From Methylobacterium sp. W2 (GTDB lineage: Bacteria; Pseudomonadota; Alphaproteobacteria; Rhizobiales; Beijerinckiaceae): a stretch of 64,000 nt of DNA. Position numbers and translations under genes: made by a program. Below the pieces are notes generated by a model. It saw only the letters and a program-made list of their open reading frames with translations. It ran no database searches and had not been told where the DNA came from. Where the stretch lies: NCBI RefSeq assembly GCF_020662345.1, contig NZ_VMOA01000015.1, forward strand, positions 1 through 64,000, written 5' to 3'. Shown here piece after piece: positions 8,890-17,284 of the stretch (positions are counted from its first letter, which is position 1; every line of letters starts with the position of its first letter).

Positions 8890-9855
8890 GTGGCCGTCTA
8901 TACCGAGGTCTCCGACGAGGCGCTGACCGCCTTCCTCGCCCAATACGAGATCGGCACGCTGCTCTCCTACAAGGGCATCGCCGAGGGCGTCGAGAACACC
9001 AACTTCTTCCTGCACACCACCGCCGGCTCCTACATCCTCACCCTCTACGAGAAGCGGGTGGATGCCGGCGATCTGCCGTTCTTCCTCAACCTGATGCAGC
9101 ACCTCGCCGCCCGCGGCCTCGCCTGCCCGCAGCCCATCGCGAAGCGCGACGGCGTGGCGCTCGGCGAACTCTGCGGCCGGCCGGCGGTGATCGTGAGCTT
9201 CCTGGAGGGCGTCTCGGTCAAGCGCCCCACCGCCGACCATTGCCGGGCCCTGGGCGTCGCTCTCGCCGGGCTGCACCGGGCCGGCAGCGATTTCGGTATG
9301 ACCCGCGCCAACAACCTCTCCGTCGACTCCTGGGAGCCGCTGTTCCTGGCGGCCGGCCCCGCCGCCGACACCGTCTCCGAGAGCCTGACGGAGCGCGTGC
9401 GTGCCGACCTCGCGGTGCTCCAGGCCGGCTGGCCGCGCGGCCTGCCCTCCGGCGTGATCCATGCCGACCTCTTCACCGACAACGTGTTCTTCATCGGCGA
9501 CGACCTGTCGGGCCTGATCGACTTCTATTTCGCCTGCACCGACGCCTTCGCCTACGACCTCGCCATCTGCCTCAACGCCTGGTGTTTCGAGCCCGACGGC
9601 ACGTTCTTCCCCGACAAGGGCGAGGCGATGATCGCCGGCTATCAATCCGTGCGGCGCCTGCAGGACGACGAGGTCGCGGCACTGCCGATCCTGTGCCGGG
9701 GCGCGGCCCTCCGCTTCATGCTGACCCGCCTCGTCGACTGGCTCAACGTGCCCGCCGGCGCCCTGGTCCAGCCGAAGGACCCGCTCGAATACGATCGTCG
9801 GCTGGTGTTCCACCGGGCGGCGACGCAGGCGCGCGATTACGGCTGGCGCGAATAG
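8890..9855 (+). CDS. thrB: Homoserine kinase (APH-fold, ThrB type II)
   Basis: This enzyme phosphorylates homoserine in threonine biosynthesis. It belongs to the aminoglycoside-phosphotransferase-fold homoserine kinases of Alphaproteobacteria and Pseudomonas rather than the GHMP type. Visible motifs are GVENTNFFLHT near the N-terminus, VIHADLFTDNVFF (Brenner motif with catalytic Asp and Asn) and GLIDFYFACTDAFAYDLA (metal-binding Asp). The 321-residue product starts at GTG 8890, giving the family N-terminus MAVYTEVS; the in-frame ATG at 8827 would begin inside the ispH hairpin region. It is followed by a strong bidirectional terminator. Confidence 0.93.
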   Translation: MAVYTEVSDEALTAFLAQYEIGTLLSYKGIAEGVENTNFFLHTTAGSYILTLYEKRVDAGDLPFFLNLMQHLAARGLACPQPIAKRDGVALGELCGRPAVIVSFLEGVSVKRPTADHCRALGVALAGLHRAGSDFGMTRANNLSVDSWEPLFLAAGPAADTVSESLTERVRADLAVLQAGWPRGLPSGVIHADLFTDNVFFIGDDLSGLIDFYFACTDAFAYDLAICLNAWCFEPDGTFFPDKGEAMIAGYQSVRRLQDDEVAALPILCRGAALRFMLTRLVDWLNVPAGALVQPKDPLEYDRRLVFHRAATQARDYGWRE

Positions 9856-9869
9856 CGTCCGCGCAGAGA

Positions 9870-9908
9870 CCGGGGCATGAAAAAGCCCCGGCCGTTTCCA
9901 GCCGGGGC
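9870..9908. terminator. Bidirectional terminator between thrB and the aldehyde dehydrogenase gene
   Basis: Three complementary GC arms alternate here. For the plus strand, CCGGGGC (9870) pairs with GCCCCGG (9885-9891). For the minus strand, GCCCCGGC and GCCGGGGC (9885-9892 and 9901-9908) form an 8-bp stem followed by TTTTT, a standard rho-independent terminator for the aldehyde dehydrogenase gene. The two genes converge here. Confidence 0.8.
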
Positions 9909-9931
9909 AAGGTGGTCTCGTTCCGAAGGGC

Positions 9932-11452
<1,521 letters not shown>

Positions 11453-11544
11453 GTGCGTATCCTCCATGTTGTTCTTGTAAGCGCCAGCAGAGGCCGGACG
11501 CGGTGCCAAATCAAGATAGACTTTTGGCCAAACCGGCTCGGATC

Positions 11545-11574
11545 GACGGCATCGAGCGGGACGGCATCGAGCGG
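11545..11574. repeat. Two tandem 15-bp units upstream of the aldehyde dehydrogenase gene
   Basis: GACGGCATCGAGCGG occurs twice head to tail (11545-11559 and 11560-11574). It lies in the 468-bp gap (11453-11920) between the aldehyde dehydrogenase start and the hydrolase stop. Apart from this and the dispersed repeat at 11766-11878 I see no gene or clear promoter in the gap. Confidence 0.7.
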
Positions 11575-11765
11575 GTCGGCGCGTGGTCCCGCTTCTGTGG
11601 CGGGGAGCCACGCGCCCGGGCAGTCTAGCGCCTCTGCGGCGGTCTGGCGATGCCGCGGGCCGGCGATTTGGAAGACCTCGCAAAACTCCCGATCACCGTC
11701 GGTTCTCCCTCGGAGTACGGTGCCGCGGCGAGAGTTTAGCCAAGATCGATCATCCTATTAGATCA

Positions 11766-11878
11766 CCTCATTCTGAGGTGCCCTTTGCTTGAGCAAAGGG
11801 CCTCGAAGGAGCCATCCAGAAATCGCGCGTCGACTGGAGGCCTCCTTCGAGGCCGCTACGCGGCACCTCAGGATGAGG
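11766..11878. repeat. Dispersed cloverleaf-like intergenic repeat, copy A
   Basis: The outer arms CCTCATTCTGAGGTGCC and GGCACCTCAGGATGAGG enclose inner arms GGCCTCGAAGGAG and CTCCTTCGAGGCC. Between the arms are two side hairpins, CCCTTTGCT-TG-AGCAAAGGG on the left and GCCGC-TAC-GCGGC on the right. The same architecture recurs at 38301-38411 and 43073-43186, with a half copy at 46124-46141. It begins 42 bp 3' of the minus-strand hydrolase gene. Confidence 0.85.
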
Positions 11879-11920
11879 TTAACCTTTGGAAAAAACCCTC
11901 AAAATGGCTCGGCTGGACAC

Positions 11921-13393
11921 TCACCGTCCCGGCGGCAGCCGGGTGAAGCGTCGGGCGGTGATCCGCCGGGCAACCGAGCGGTCGATCCTCGGGCCGGCCC
12001 GCTCGATGCCGTCGCGGTGAATCATGACGCCGGTCGGGCGCCCGTCCGGCTCGATGTCGAACGCCACGCGGATCGCCCCGTCCCGCGCTACGAAGTCCTG
12101 CCCTACGAAGTCCTGCCCCACGAAGGCCCTGTCGCTCTCGGGGGTGAGACTGATGCGGGGCTCGCCCGATCCCTGTCCGAGGCCCTGGGCGATCAGGCGG
12201 TCGCCGTCGCGGGTGATGCCGAGGACCGAGCGCGGGCCGGTCCGGTAGAAACCGACATAGCGGTCGAGGACCGCCCGGCCGACGCTGATCTCGGTCCGCG
12301 CCGGCTCGCCGAGATAGAGCGCCGCCAGTTGGCGCGAGAGGGCCTGGGCCGGCACGATCTCGGTATTGCCGAGCACCACGATGGTGAGCCCGAGATCGGG
12401 GTAGGAATCCTTGATCGCGCTGAAGCCGCTGATGAACCCGCCATGCGACCACAGCCGGCGTCCGTAGGCCGTGCCGATGTACCAGCCGAGGCCGTAACCG
12501 TGGCCGTAATCCGTCACCATCGCCCGGCGCGACTCGTCCGACAGGACGCGGCCGGAGAACAGCGCCCTGTCCCAGGCGACGAGGTCGTCGAGGGTGGAGG
12601 CGAGCATGCCGGCGCCCGACGGTGCGCTGGCGGCTAGCGGCAGGGCCTGGCGCCACTCGCCCGCTTCGCGGCGGTAGCCGGTGGCGCGCCGGGGGAGGAT
12701 CGCGCCCGGATCGGCGTCACGGGTCGAGGACAACCCGGCCGGCGCCAGGACCGCGTCGGTGAGGTAGCGCGCGAAACTCTGGCCGGTGACCCGCTCGATC
12801 AGGCCCGCCAGGAGGATGTAGCCGGTATTGCTGTATTCGTGGCCGGTCCCGGGCGGGAACAGCAGATCCTCGCGGTAGAGCAGGGCCACCGTCTCCATCG
12901 GCGCGCGCTCGAGCCGGCCGAGTTGCGTCGCGTAGCCCGGCAGGGCGGTAACGTTGGGCAGGCCGGAACTGTGGTTGAGGAGCATCCGGATCGTCATCGC
13001 AGCCCAGGCCGGCGGCAGTTCGGGCAGGTAGCGGATGGCGGGATCGTCGAGGGAGAGGGAACCGGCCTCGGCCAGTTTCAGGATCGCCGCCGCGGTGAAC
13101 TGCTTCGTGATCGAACCGATGCGAAACAGGGTGTCCGGCGTGTTGGGGACGGCCCATTCCCGGTTGGCCAGGCCATAGGCGCGGCGGAACACGGGGATGC
13201 CGTCCCGTGCCACGATCACCGCGCCGGAGAAGACGCCGCCTTCCGCGTGGGAATCCATCAAAGCGGCGGCCTTGCGCGCGAACGCCTCCGCCTCGCCGCC
13301 GATGGCTGCGCCGGGCGGCCCCTCCTGCGCGGCGGCGGGGGCGGCGAGCAGCAGCGACAGGGCGCAAGCGCAGGCGAGAACGCGGAGAAACAT
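11921..13393 (-). CDS. Exported serine hydrolase of the class C beta-lactamase/DD-peptidase fold
   Basis: The 490-residue protein has a signal peptide (MFLRVLACACALSLLLAAPAAAQ shortened to about 22 residues) and so acts in the periplasm. The active-site motifs are S94-I-T-K97 (nucleophile and base), Y187-S-N in GHEYSNTGY, and HGGF replacing KTG. HGG is typical of esterase or peptidase-like members rather than true AmpC enzymes. A C-terminal domain after about residue 380 is predicted to be beta-rich. It contains an exact in-frame 15-bp tandem duplication (12089-12118) giving VGQDFVGQDF. The upstream frame to 13915 lacks a plausible leader, so the ATG at 13393 is used. Substrate unknown. Confidence 0.9.
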   Translation of the reverse strand: MFLRVLACACALSLLLAAPAAAQEGPPGAAIGGEAEAFARKAAALMDSHAEGGVFSGAVIVARDGIPVFRRAYGLANREWAVPNTPDTLFRIGSITKQFTAAAILKLAEAGSLSLDDPAIRYLPELPPAWAAMTIRMLLNHSSGLPNVTALPGYATQLGRLERAPMETVALLYREDLLFPPGTGHEYSNTGYILLAGLIERVTGQSFARYLTDAVLAPAGLSSTRDADPGAILPRRATGYRREAGEWRQALPLAASAPSGAGMLASTLDDLVAWDRALFSGRVLSDESRRAMVTDYGHGYGLGWYIGTAYGRRLWSHGGFISGFSAIKDSYPDLGLTIVVLGNTEIVPAQALSRQLAALYLGEPARTEISVGRAVLDRYVGFYRTGPRSVLGITRDGDRLIAQGLGQGSGEPRISLTPESDRAFVGQDFVGQDFVARDGAIRVAFDIEPDGRPTGVMIHRDGIERAGPRIDRSVARRITARRFTRLPPGR

Positions 13394-13667
13394 GAGACGC
13401 GATGATCCGTCGGCGACGATCCGGTCAAGGTCGCGGGGCCAAGGTCGCGAAGAAATGTGGCGTGGTTGCGCGGGCGGGCCATCCCCTGTCCGCATCAGCG
13501 GCCTACCCGCGAAACCGTGATCGGCATCGGCGCCGAGATCACCGTTTTGCCCCGAAGCTCCGCAACATGGCCCGTCTTCGTGCCCCGTACGACGCAAGCC
13601 GTCGGGGCCGGACCTGATCCGCCGATCGCGGTTCAACCGACACGATGCAACAGGAAGAGAGATATCC

Positions 13668-14255
13668 ATGAGCCGCACCACTCGCGTCATGCTGGCCGCA
13701 TCCCTCGGTCTCGGGGCCACCGCCCTGGTCCCGCAGGTCGGCTTTGCCCAGGCGCCGCAGAAGGCGCCGGCACCCGCCAAGGCCGCCCCCGCCGCTCCCG
13801 CTCCGGCTCCCGAGGCCGAGGAGCAGAAGGAGGTCGCCCTGACCCAGGCGCTGATCGACGGCCTCGTGGCCGCGCAGCCCGAACTGGCGAAGCTCCCCGG
13901 CGGGAACGCGGACAAGCCCGATCCGAAGGTCCAGGCCCAGGCCGTGGCGATCGCGAAGAAGAACGGTTTTGCCAGCGTCGATGACCTGCAGGACGCAGCC
14001 GACAGCGTCGAGGCAGTACTGGACGGCGTGGACCCTGAGACGAAGACCTATGTCGGCGTCGTGCCGCTGCTGAAGAAGCAGGCCGCCGCCATCGAGGCCG
14101 ACACGAAGATGAAGCCCAAGGACAAGGCCGCCGCGCTGAAGGACATCAACGAGGCGATCGCCGCCGGCGAGCCGACCAAGCCGTCCGACGGCAACATCGC
14201 CCTCGTCACCAAGAACATCGACAAGCTCGGTCAGATGGCCGGCGGCGGGCAGTAG
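13668..14255 (+). CDS. Exported Ala/Pro-rich protein of unknown function
   Basis: The 195-residue product begins MSRTTRVMLAASLGLGATAL followed by VPQVGFAQA, a signal peptide with an AQA cleavage site. An Ala/Pro/Lys-rich linker spans residues about 30-52. The rest is a helical acidic/basic domain with the pattern LTQALIDGLVAAQPELAKL and a C-terminal LVTKNIDKLGQMAG. I do not recognise the family. An AGAG-type RBS (GGAAGAGAG) lies just before the ATG. It stands alone, with a 274-bp gap upstream toward the divergent hydrolase gene. A periplasmic helical protein is the most that can be said. Confidence 0.75.
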   Translation: MSRTTRVMLAASLGLGATALVPQVGFAQAPQKAPAPAKAAPAAPAPAPEAEEQKEVALTQALIDGLVAAQPELAKLPGGNADKPDPKVQAQAVAIAKKNGFASVDDLQDAADSVEAVLDGVDPETKTYVGVVPLLKKQAAAIEADTKMKPKDKAAALKDINEAIAAGEPTKPSDGNIALVTKNIDKLGQMAGGGQ

Positions 14256-14390
14256 CTCCCCGCCGAGCCGAACCCGGTCTCCAGGAATGCCGGCTCGCGA
14301 GGGGCCGGCGCAACCGGAGGTCGGGCCGCTGACTTTCCATCACGACGTCGCCGGCGCAGGAGCCGGCGACCGCAGCGAGGCTCAGGACCA

Positions 14391-15683
14391 GTGACTGCAC
14401 CTTTGAGGCCGGTTCCGCCGAGCGGCCGGCCGGTATCGGAACGGGCTCTTCCGGAGGGCGGTCCGACTTGGAGCGGCCCGGGCTTCGGCGAATTCGTCGG
14501 CATCGTCGCCCTGATGATGGCGGTGACCGCCATCTCCATCGACAATCTGCTGCCGGCCTTTCCCGCGATCCAGGCGCGGTTCTCCGTCGCCGATCCCAAC
14601 GCGCTACAGCTTCTCGTCTACGTGTATATGATCGGCTTCGGTTTCGCCCAGATCGTCTACGGGCCGGTCTCGGACGCCCTCGGGCGCCGGCGGGTGCTGC
14701 TCGGGAGCCTCGCGGTCTACGGCGCAGGTACCGGACTCGCCATGGTCGCGCCGTCCTTCGAATGGCTGCTGGCCGCCCGCGTCATCCAGGGGATCGGGGC
14801 GGCGGGCGGGCGCGTGCTGTCTACCGCCATCGTCCGCGACCGCTATTCGGGGCGCGAGATGGCCAGCGTCATGTCGCTGATCATGATGGTGTTTCTCATC
14901 GTGCCGATGATCGCGCCCGCCATCGGCGGGGCGATGCTGCTGCTTGGCTCCTGGCACTACGTCTTCGTCTCGATGCTGGCCCTGGCCGGCATCCTCGCCC
15001 TCTGGTTCTCCTGGCGCATGCCGGAGACGCTGCACCCGGAATTCCGGCGTCCGCTCTCCCTGCGGTCGATCGGCCAGGCGGTCTCCCTGACCTTCCGCAC
15101 CCGCGTGGCGGTCGGCTACGCCACTGCCCTCGGGCTGCTGACCGGCTGCATCATGGGCTATGTCGGCTCGGCGCAGCAGCTCTTCGATACCGGGCTCTAC
15201 CGGCTCGGCGCCCTGTTTCCCCTCGCCTTCGCCCTGGTGGCCGGTGCCATGGGAGCCGCCACCCTCGTCAATGCCCGCCTGGTGCGGCGGCTGGGGATGC
15301 GGCCTCTCTCGCATGTGGGCCTCACCCTGTTCGTGGCGGTGGCGCTGGCCCAGGTCGGGATCGGCCTCGCCTATGCCGGGCATCCGCCCTTGTGGCTGTT
15401 CCTGACGGTGCTTGCCGGCAACCAGTTCATGATTAGCTTCGCCATGCCGAACTTCAACGCGCTGGCCCTGCAGCCCCTCGGCGAGATCGCCGGCACGGCC
15501 TCGTCCTTCATCGGATTCTACACCACCATCCTTGGCGCCTTCTGCGGCTTCGTCATCGGCCACGCCTTCGACGGCACGGTGCTGCCCCTCGGCCTCGGCT
15601 ATGCGGGGCTCGGGGGATCGGCGCTTCTCGTGGTCGCCTGGACCGAGCGCGGGCGGTTGTTCCGGGGTGGGGTGTCGGGGTGA
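14391..15683 (+). CDS. MFS multidrug exporter, Bcr/CflA type
   Basis: This is a 430-residue inner-membrane protein with 12 predicted membrane helices. The family signature is GFAQIVYGPVSDALGRRRVL between helices 2 and 3 (MFS motif A), with QGIGAAGGRVLSTAIVRDRY in helix 4-5 (motif C-like, DHA1). Such proteins export chloramphenicol, bicyclomycin or sulfonamides, and sometimes peptides. The start is GTG at 14391 with AGGA upstream; the first 30 residues are polar and Pro-rich, so a later start is possible. Substrate not predictable. Confidence 0.9.
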   Translation: MTAPLRPVPPSGRPVSERALPEGGPTWSGPGFGEFVGIVALMMAVTAISIDNLLPAFPAIQARFSVADPNALQLLVYVYMIGFGFAQIVYGPVSDALGRRRVLLGSLAVYGAGTGLAMVAPSFEWLLAARVIQGIGAAGGRVLSTAIVRDRYSGREMASVMSLIMMVFLIVPMIAPAIGGAMLLLGSWHYVFVSMLALAGILALWFSWRMPETLHPEFRRPLSLRSIGQAVSLTFRTRVAVGYATALGLLTGCIMGYVGSAQQLFDTGLYRLGALFPLAFALVAGAMGAATLVNARLVRRLGMRPLSHVGLTLFVAVALAQVGIGLAYAGHPPLWLFLTVLAGNQFMISFAMPNFNALALQPLGEIAGTASSFIGFYTTILGAFCGFVIGHAFDGTVLPLGLGYAGLGGSALLVVAWTERGRLFRGGVSG

Positions 15684-15778
15684 GGATCGATGGATGCGCC
15701 ACGGACCAGAAGTTGAAATCCACGTACGCCCCGCCTATCCTCGCCTGAAAAGCAGGCGACTCCAAAAGAGCTCGATCG

Positions 15779-15904
15779 ATGAGCGCCTCCTACGCGATCG
15801 CTTTCATCGTCACGCCGCTGCTCGCCGTCGGCCTCGGTTGGCTCGCCGTGCTGCTTCATGAACGCTCGCTGGCAAAGGCGGAGCATCGCTCCTTGGGCGA
15901 GTGA
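15779..15904 (+). CDS. Small single-span membrane protein (41 residues)
   Basis: The ORF begins MSASYAIAFIVTPLLAVGLG and continues WLAVLLHERSLAKAEHRSLGE. One hydrophobic helix of about 23 residues is followed by a charged tail, a form common in small regulatory or complex-associated membrane proteins. Family unknown. The RBS is weak (AAAGAG). A hairpin (TCGCCTG/CAGGCGA, 15741-15759) precedes it. The first of two 39-bp direct repeats starts 12 bp after its stop. Coding status is inferred from the coherent transmembrane composition only. Confidence 0.5.
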   Translation: MSASYAIAFIVTPLLAVGLGWLAVLLHERSLAKAEHRSLGE

Positions 15905-15915
15905 ACTGGGTCTCC

Positions 15916-15954
15916 ACCCTTTAACGCCGTCTTCAGCCCGTCTCGCGGGGTGTC
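15916..15954. repeat. Direct repeat, left copy, flanking the parDE cassette
   Basis: This 39-bp segment matches 16687-16725 at 34 of 39 positions, with an exact 17-bp core TAACGCCGTCTTCAGCC and an exact GTCTCGCG. The copies are 771 bp apart, in the same orientation, on either side of the parDE genes. Confidence 0.85.
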
Positions 15955-16080
15955 GAGGTGAGCGGCATAACGGTGACCGGTGGGCAAAATGCCCTTCGCC
16001 GGACATTGGACAACTGGTATCGGTGATCGAGCGATGACCGGTGGTAGACCATGGCCTCTCGTAGACAGGGAGCGGCGGCG

Positions 16081-16344
16081 ATGCCGATAAGTGCCGACCT
16101 TGGCCCCAAGATTGAGGGCTACGTTTCAACACTCGTGGAGAACGGGCGCTTCTCCTCCCGTAGCGACGTGTTGCGCGAGGGCGTACGCCTCCTGGAGGAG
16201 CGGGAGAATCAATTGTCGGCGCTCGATGCCGCCATCGACCGCGGGCTTGCCGATGTCGATGCAGGCCGACACAGCCCCGCTAACGAAGTCGCCACGCGTC
16301 TCGCGACACGGTACGGCAGCCGGTCGACCGTCACCAAGGCATGA
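16081..16344 (+). CDS. parD: ParD-type ribbon-helix-helix antitoxin
   Basis: This 87-residue protein begins MPISADLGPKIEGYVSTLVE, followed by GRFSSRSDVLREGVRLLEER. This is the ParD/CopG N-terminal DNA-binding arrangement (beta strand, then two helices with SSRSDVLREG). The C-terminal half would wrap the ParE toxin. The ATG at 16081 follows AGGGAG; an in-frame ATG at 16051 is less likely. The stop overlaps the parE start by 4 bp (ATGA), as expected for coupled antitoxin-toxin synthesis. The pair normally autorepresses its own promoter. Confidence 0.9.
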   Translation: MPISADLGPKIEGYVSTLVENGRFSSRSDVLREGVRLLEERENQLSALDAAIDRGLADVDAGRHSPANEVATRLATRYGSRSTVTKA

Positions 16345-16640
16345 TCGTCGTCTTCGCGGACTCCGCCGAAGCGGATCTCGAACGGATCGGCGATTACATT
16401 TCCGGCGATAATCCGGCTCGCGCTGCCACATTCGTTCAGGACTTGATCGCCTGCTGCGAGCGTCTGGCCGATGCGCCTTTCGGGTTCCCCCTTGTCCGCC
16501 GATACGAGCGCATGGGGATCCGCGTCCGAACGCATGGAAACTATCTCATCTTCTATCGCGTCAGCGCTGCAACGATCGACATCGTCCACATCCTGCATGG
16601 TGCCCAAGATTACGGACCGATCGTGTTCTCCTCCCCATAG
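16341..16640 (+). CDS. parE: ParE/RelE-superfamily toxin
   Basis: The 99-residue protein starts MIVVFADSAEADLERIGDYI and has the family core FVQDLIACCERLADAPFGFP, then YERMGIRVRTHGNYLIFYRV and IDIVHILHGAQDY. The order of helices, the Y-R-V strand and the final HILHG strand are those of ParE toxins, which poison DNA gyrase. The sequence looks intact. It is coupled to the preceding antitoxin by an ATGA overlap. The whole cassette sits between two 39-bp direct repeats, which suggests arrival as a unit. Confidence 0.9.
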   Translation: MIVVFADSAEADLERIGDYISGDNPARAATFVQDLIACCERLADAPFGFPLVRRYERMGIRVRTHGNYLIFYRVSAATIDIVHILHGAQDYGPIVFSSP

Positions 16641-16686
16641 CCATGTCCGATTCACCCGTTTCCCCAGCCGAATGAGCCCGGTCCAA

Positions 16687-16725
16687 ACCCCTTAACGCCG
16701 TCTTCAGCCGGTCTCGCGCAATGTC
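16687..16725. repeat. Direct repeat, right copy, flanking the parDE cassette
   Basis: This is the partner of 15916-15954, beginning 46 bp after the parE stop and ending 9 bp before the DoxX start codon. It therefore overlaps the likely translation-initiation or promoter region of that gene. Confidence 0.85.
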
Positions 16726-16734
16726 CCGATCTCG

Positions 16735-17274
16735 ATGGGTCAGGGACGGAGTTCGCGCGTGTTCGGTCGGAGCCAGGACGGAATCCTCCTCGCGTCGCGC
16801 CTGTTGCTGGCGGCGGCGCTGCTGCCGACGGGCATCGCGCGTGCGCTCAACGTCTCGGGCTTCGCGCTGGCGCTGGCCGGGGCCGGAATGCCGTCTCCCA
16901 ATGCCGTGGCCACCGCGGCCGTGGTGGTTCAGGTCTTCGGGCCGCTGGCGTTGATCCTCGGTGTCCTGCCCCGCATCACCGGCTTTGCTTTGGCGGGGTT
17001 CGCGGTGGCGATGGCGGTGCTGCTGCACGGGTTCTGGGCCTATTCCGGCGCGGCGGCCATGACCGAGCGGACCCTGTTCCTGGCCGATCTCGGCCTGGCC
17101 GGCGGTTTCCTCATCTATGCCCTCACCGGTCCGGGAGCCTGGAGCTGGCAGGGCTGGCGCCGCTCGTCCCGCGAGGCGTCTGCTCCCGCCCGGCCGCAAT
17201 CCGCCAACGCCAATGCGAAATCAGCGAAGGGACCGAAGCGCAGTCCCGCCCGGCCGTCGAGCCGCGCGGCGTGA
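16735..17274 (+). CDS. DoxX family membrane protein
   Basis: The 179-residue protein has four hydrophobic helices (LLASRLLLAAALLPTGIARA, the AVVVQVFGPLALILGVLPRI region, GFALAGFAVAMAVLLHGFWAY and LFLADLGLAGGFLIYAL), the DoxX arrangement. DoxX-like proteins associate with quinone or thiosulfate redox and detoxification in the membrane; the role here is not known. The C-terminal 45 residues are an unusual basic, Ala/Ser/Pro-rich tail. The right direct repeat sits immediately upstream of the ATG. The gene converges on the MFS gene, with stops 10 bp apart. Confidence 0.8.
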   Translation: MGQGRSSRVFGRSQDGILLASRLLLAAALLPTGIARALNVSGFALALAGAGMPSPNAVATAAVVVQVFGPLALILGVLPRITGFALAGFAVAMAVLLHGFWAYSGAAAMTERTLFLADLGLAGGFLIYALTGPGAWSWQGWRRSSREASAPARPQSANANAKSAKGPKRSPARPSSRAA

Positions 17275-17284
17275 GCCCCGCGGC

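Noticed and set aside
11491-11509. Possible sigma-54 promoter for the aldehyde dehydrogenase gene (TGGCACC on the minus strand)
   Set aside because: The -12 GC element is not at the required 10-nt spacing and TTGC is missing.
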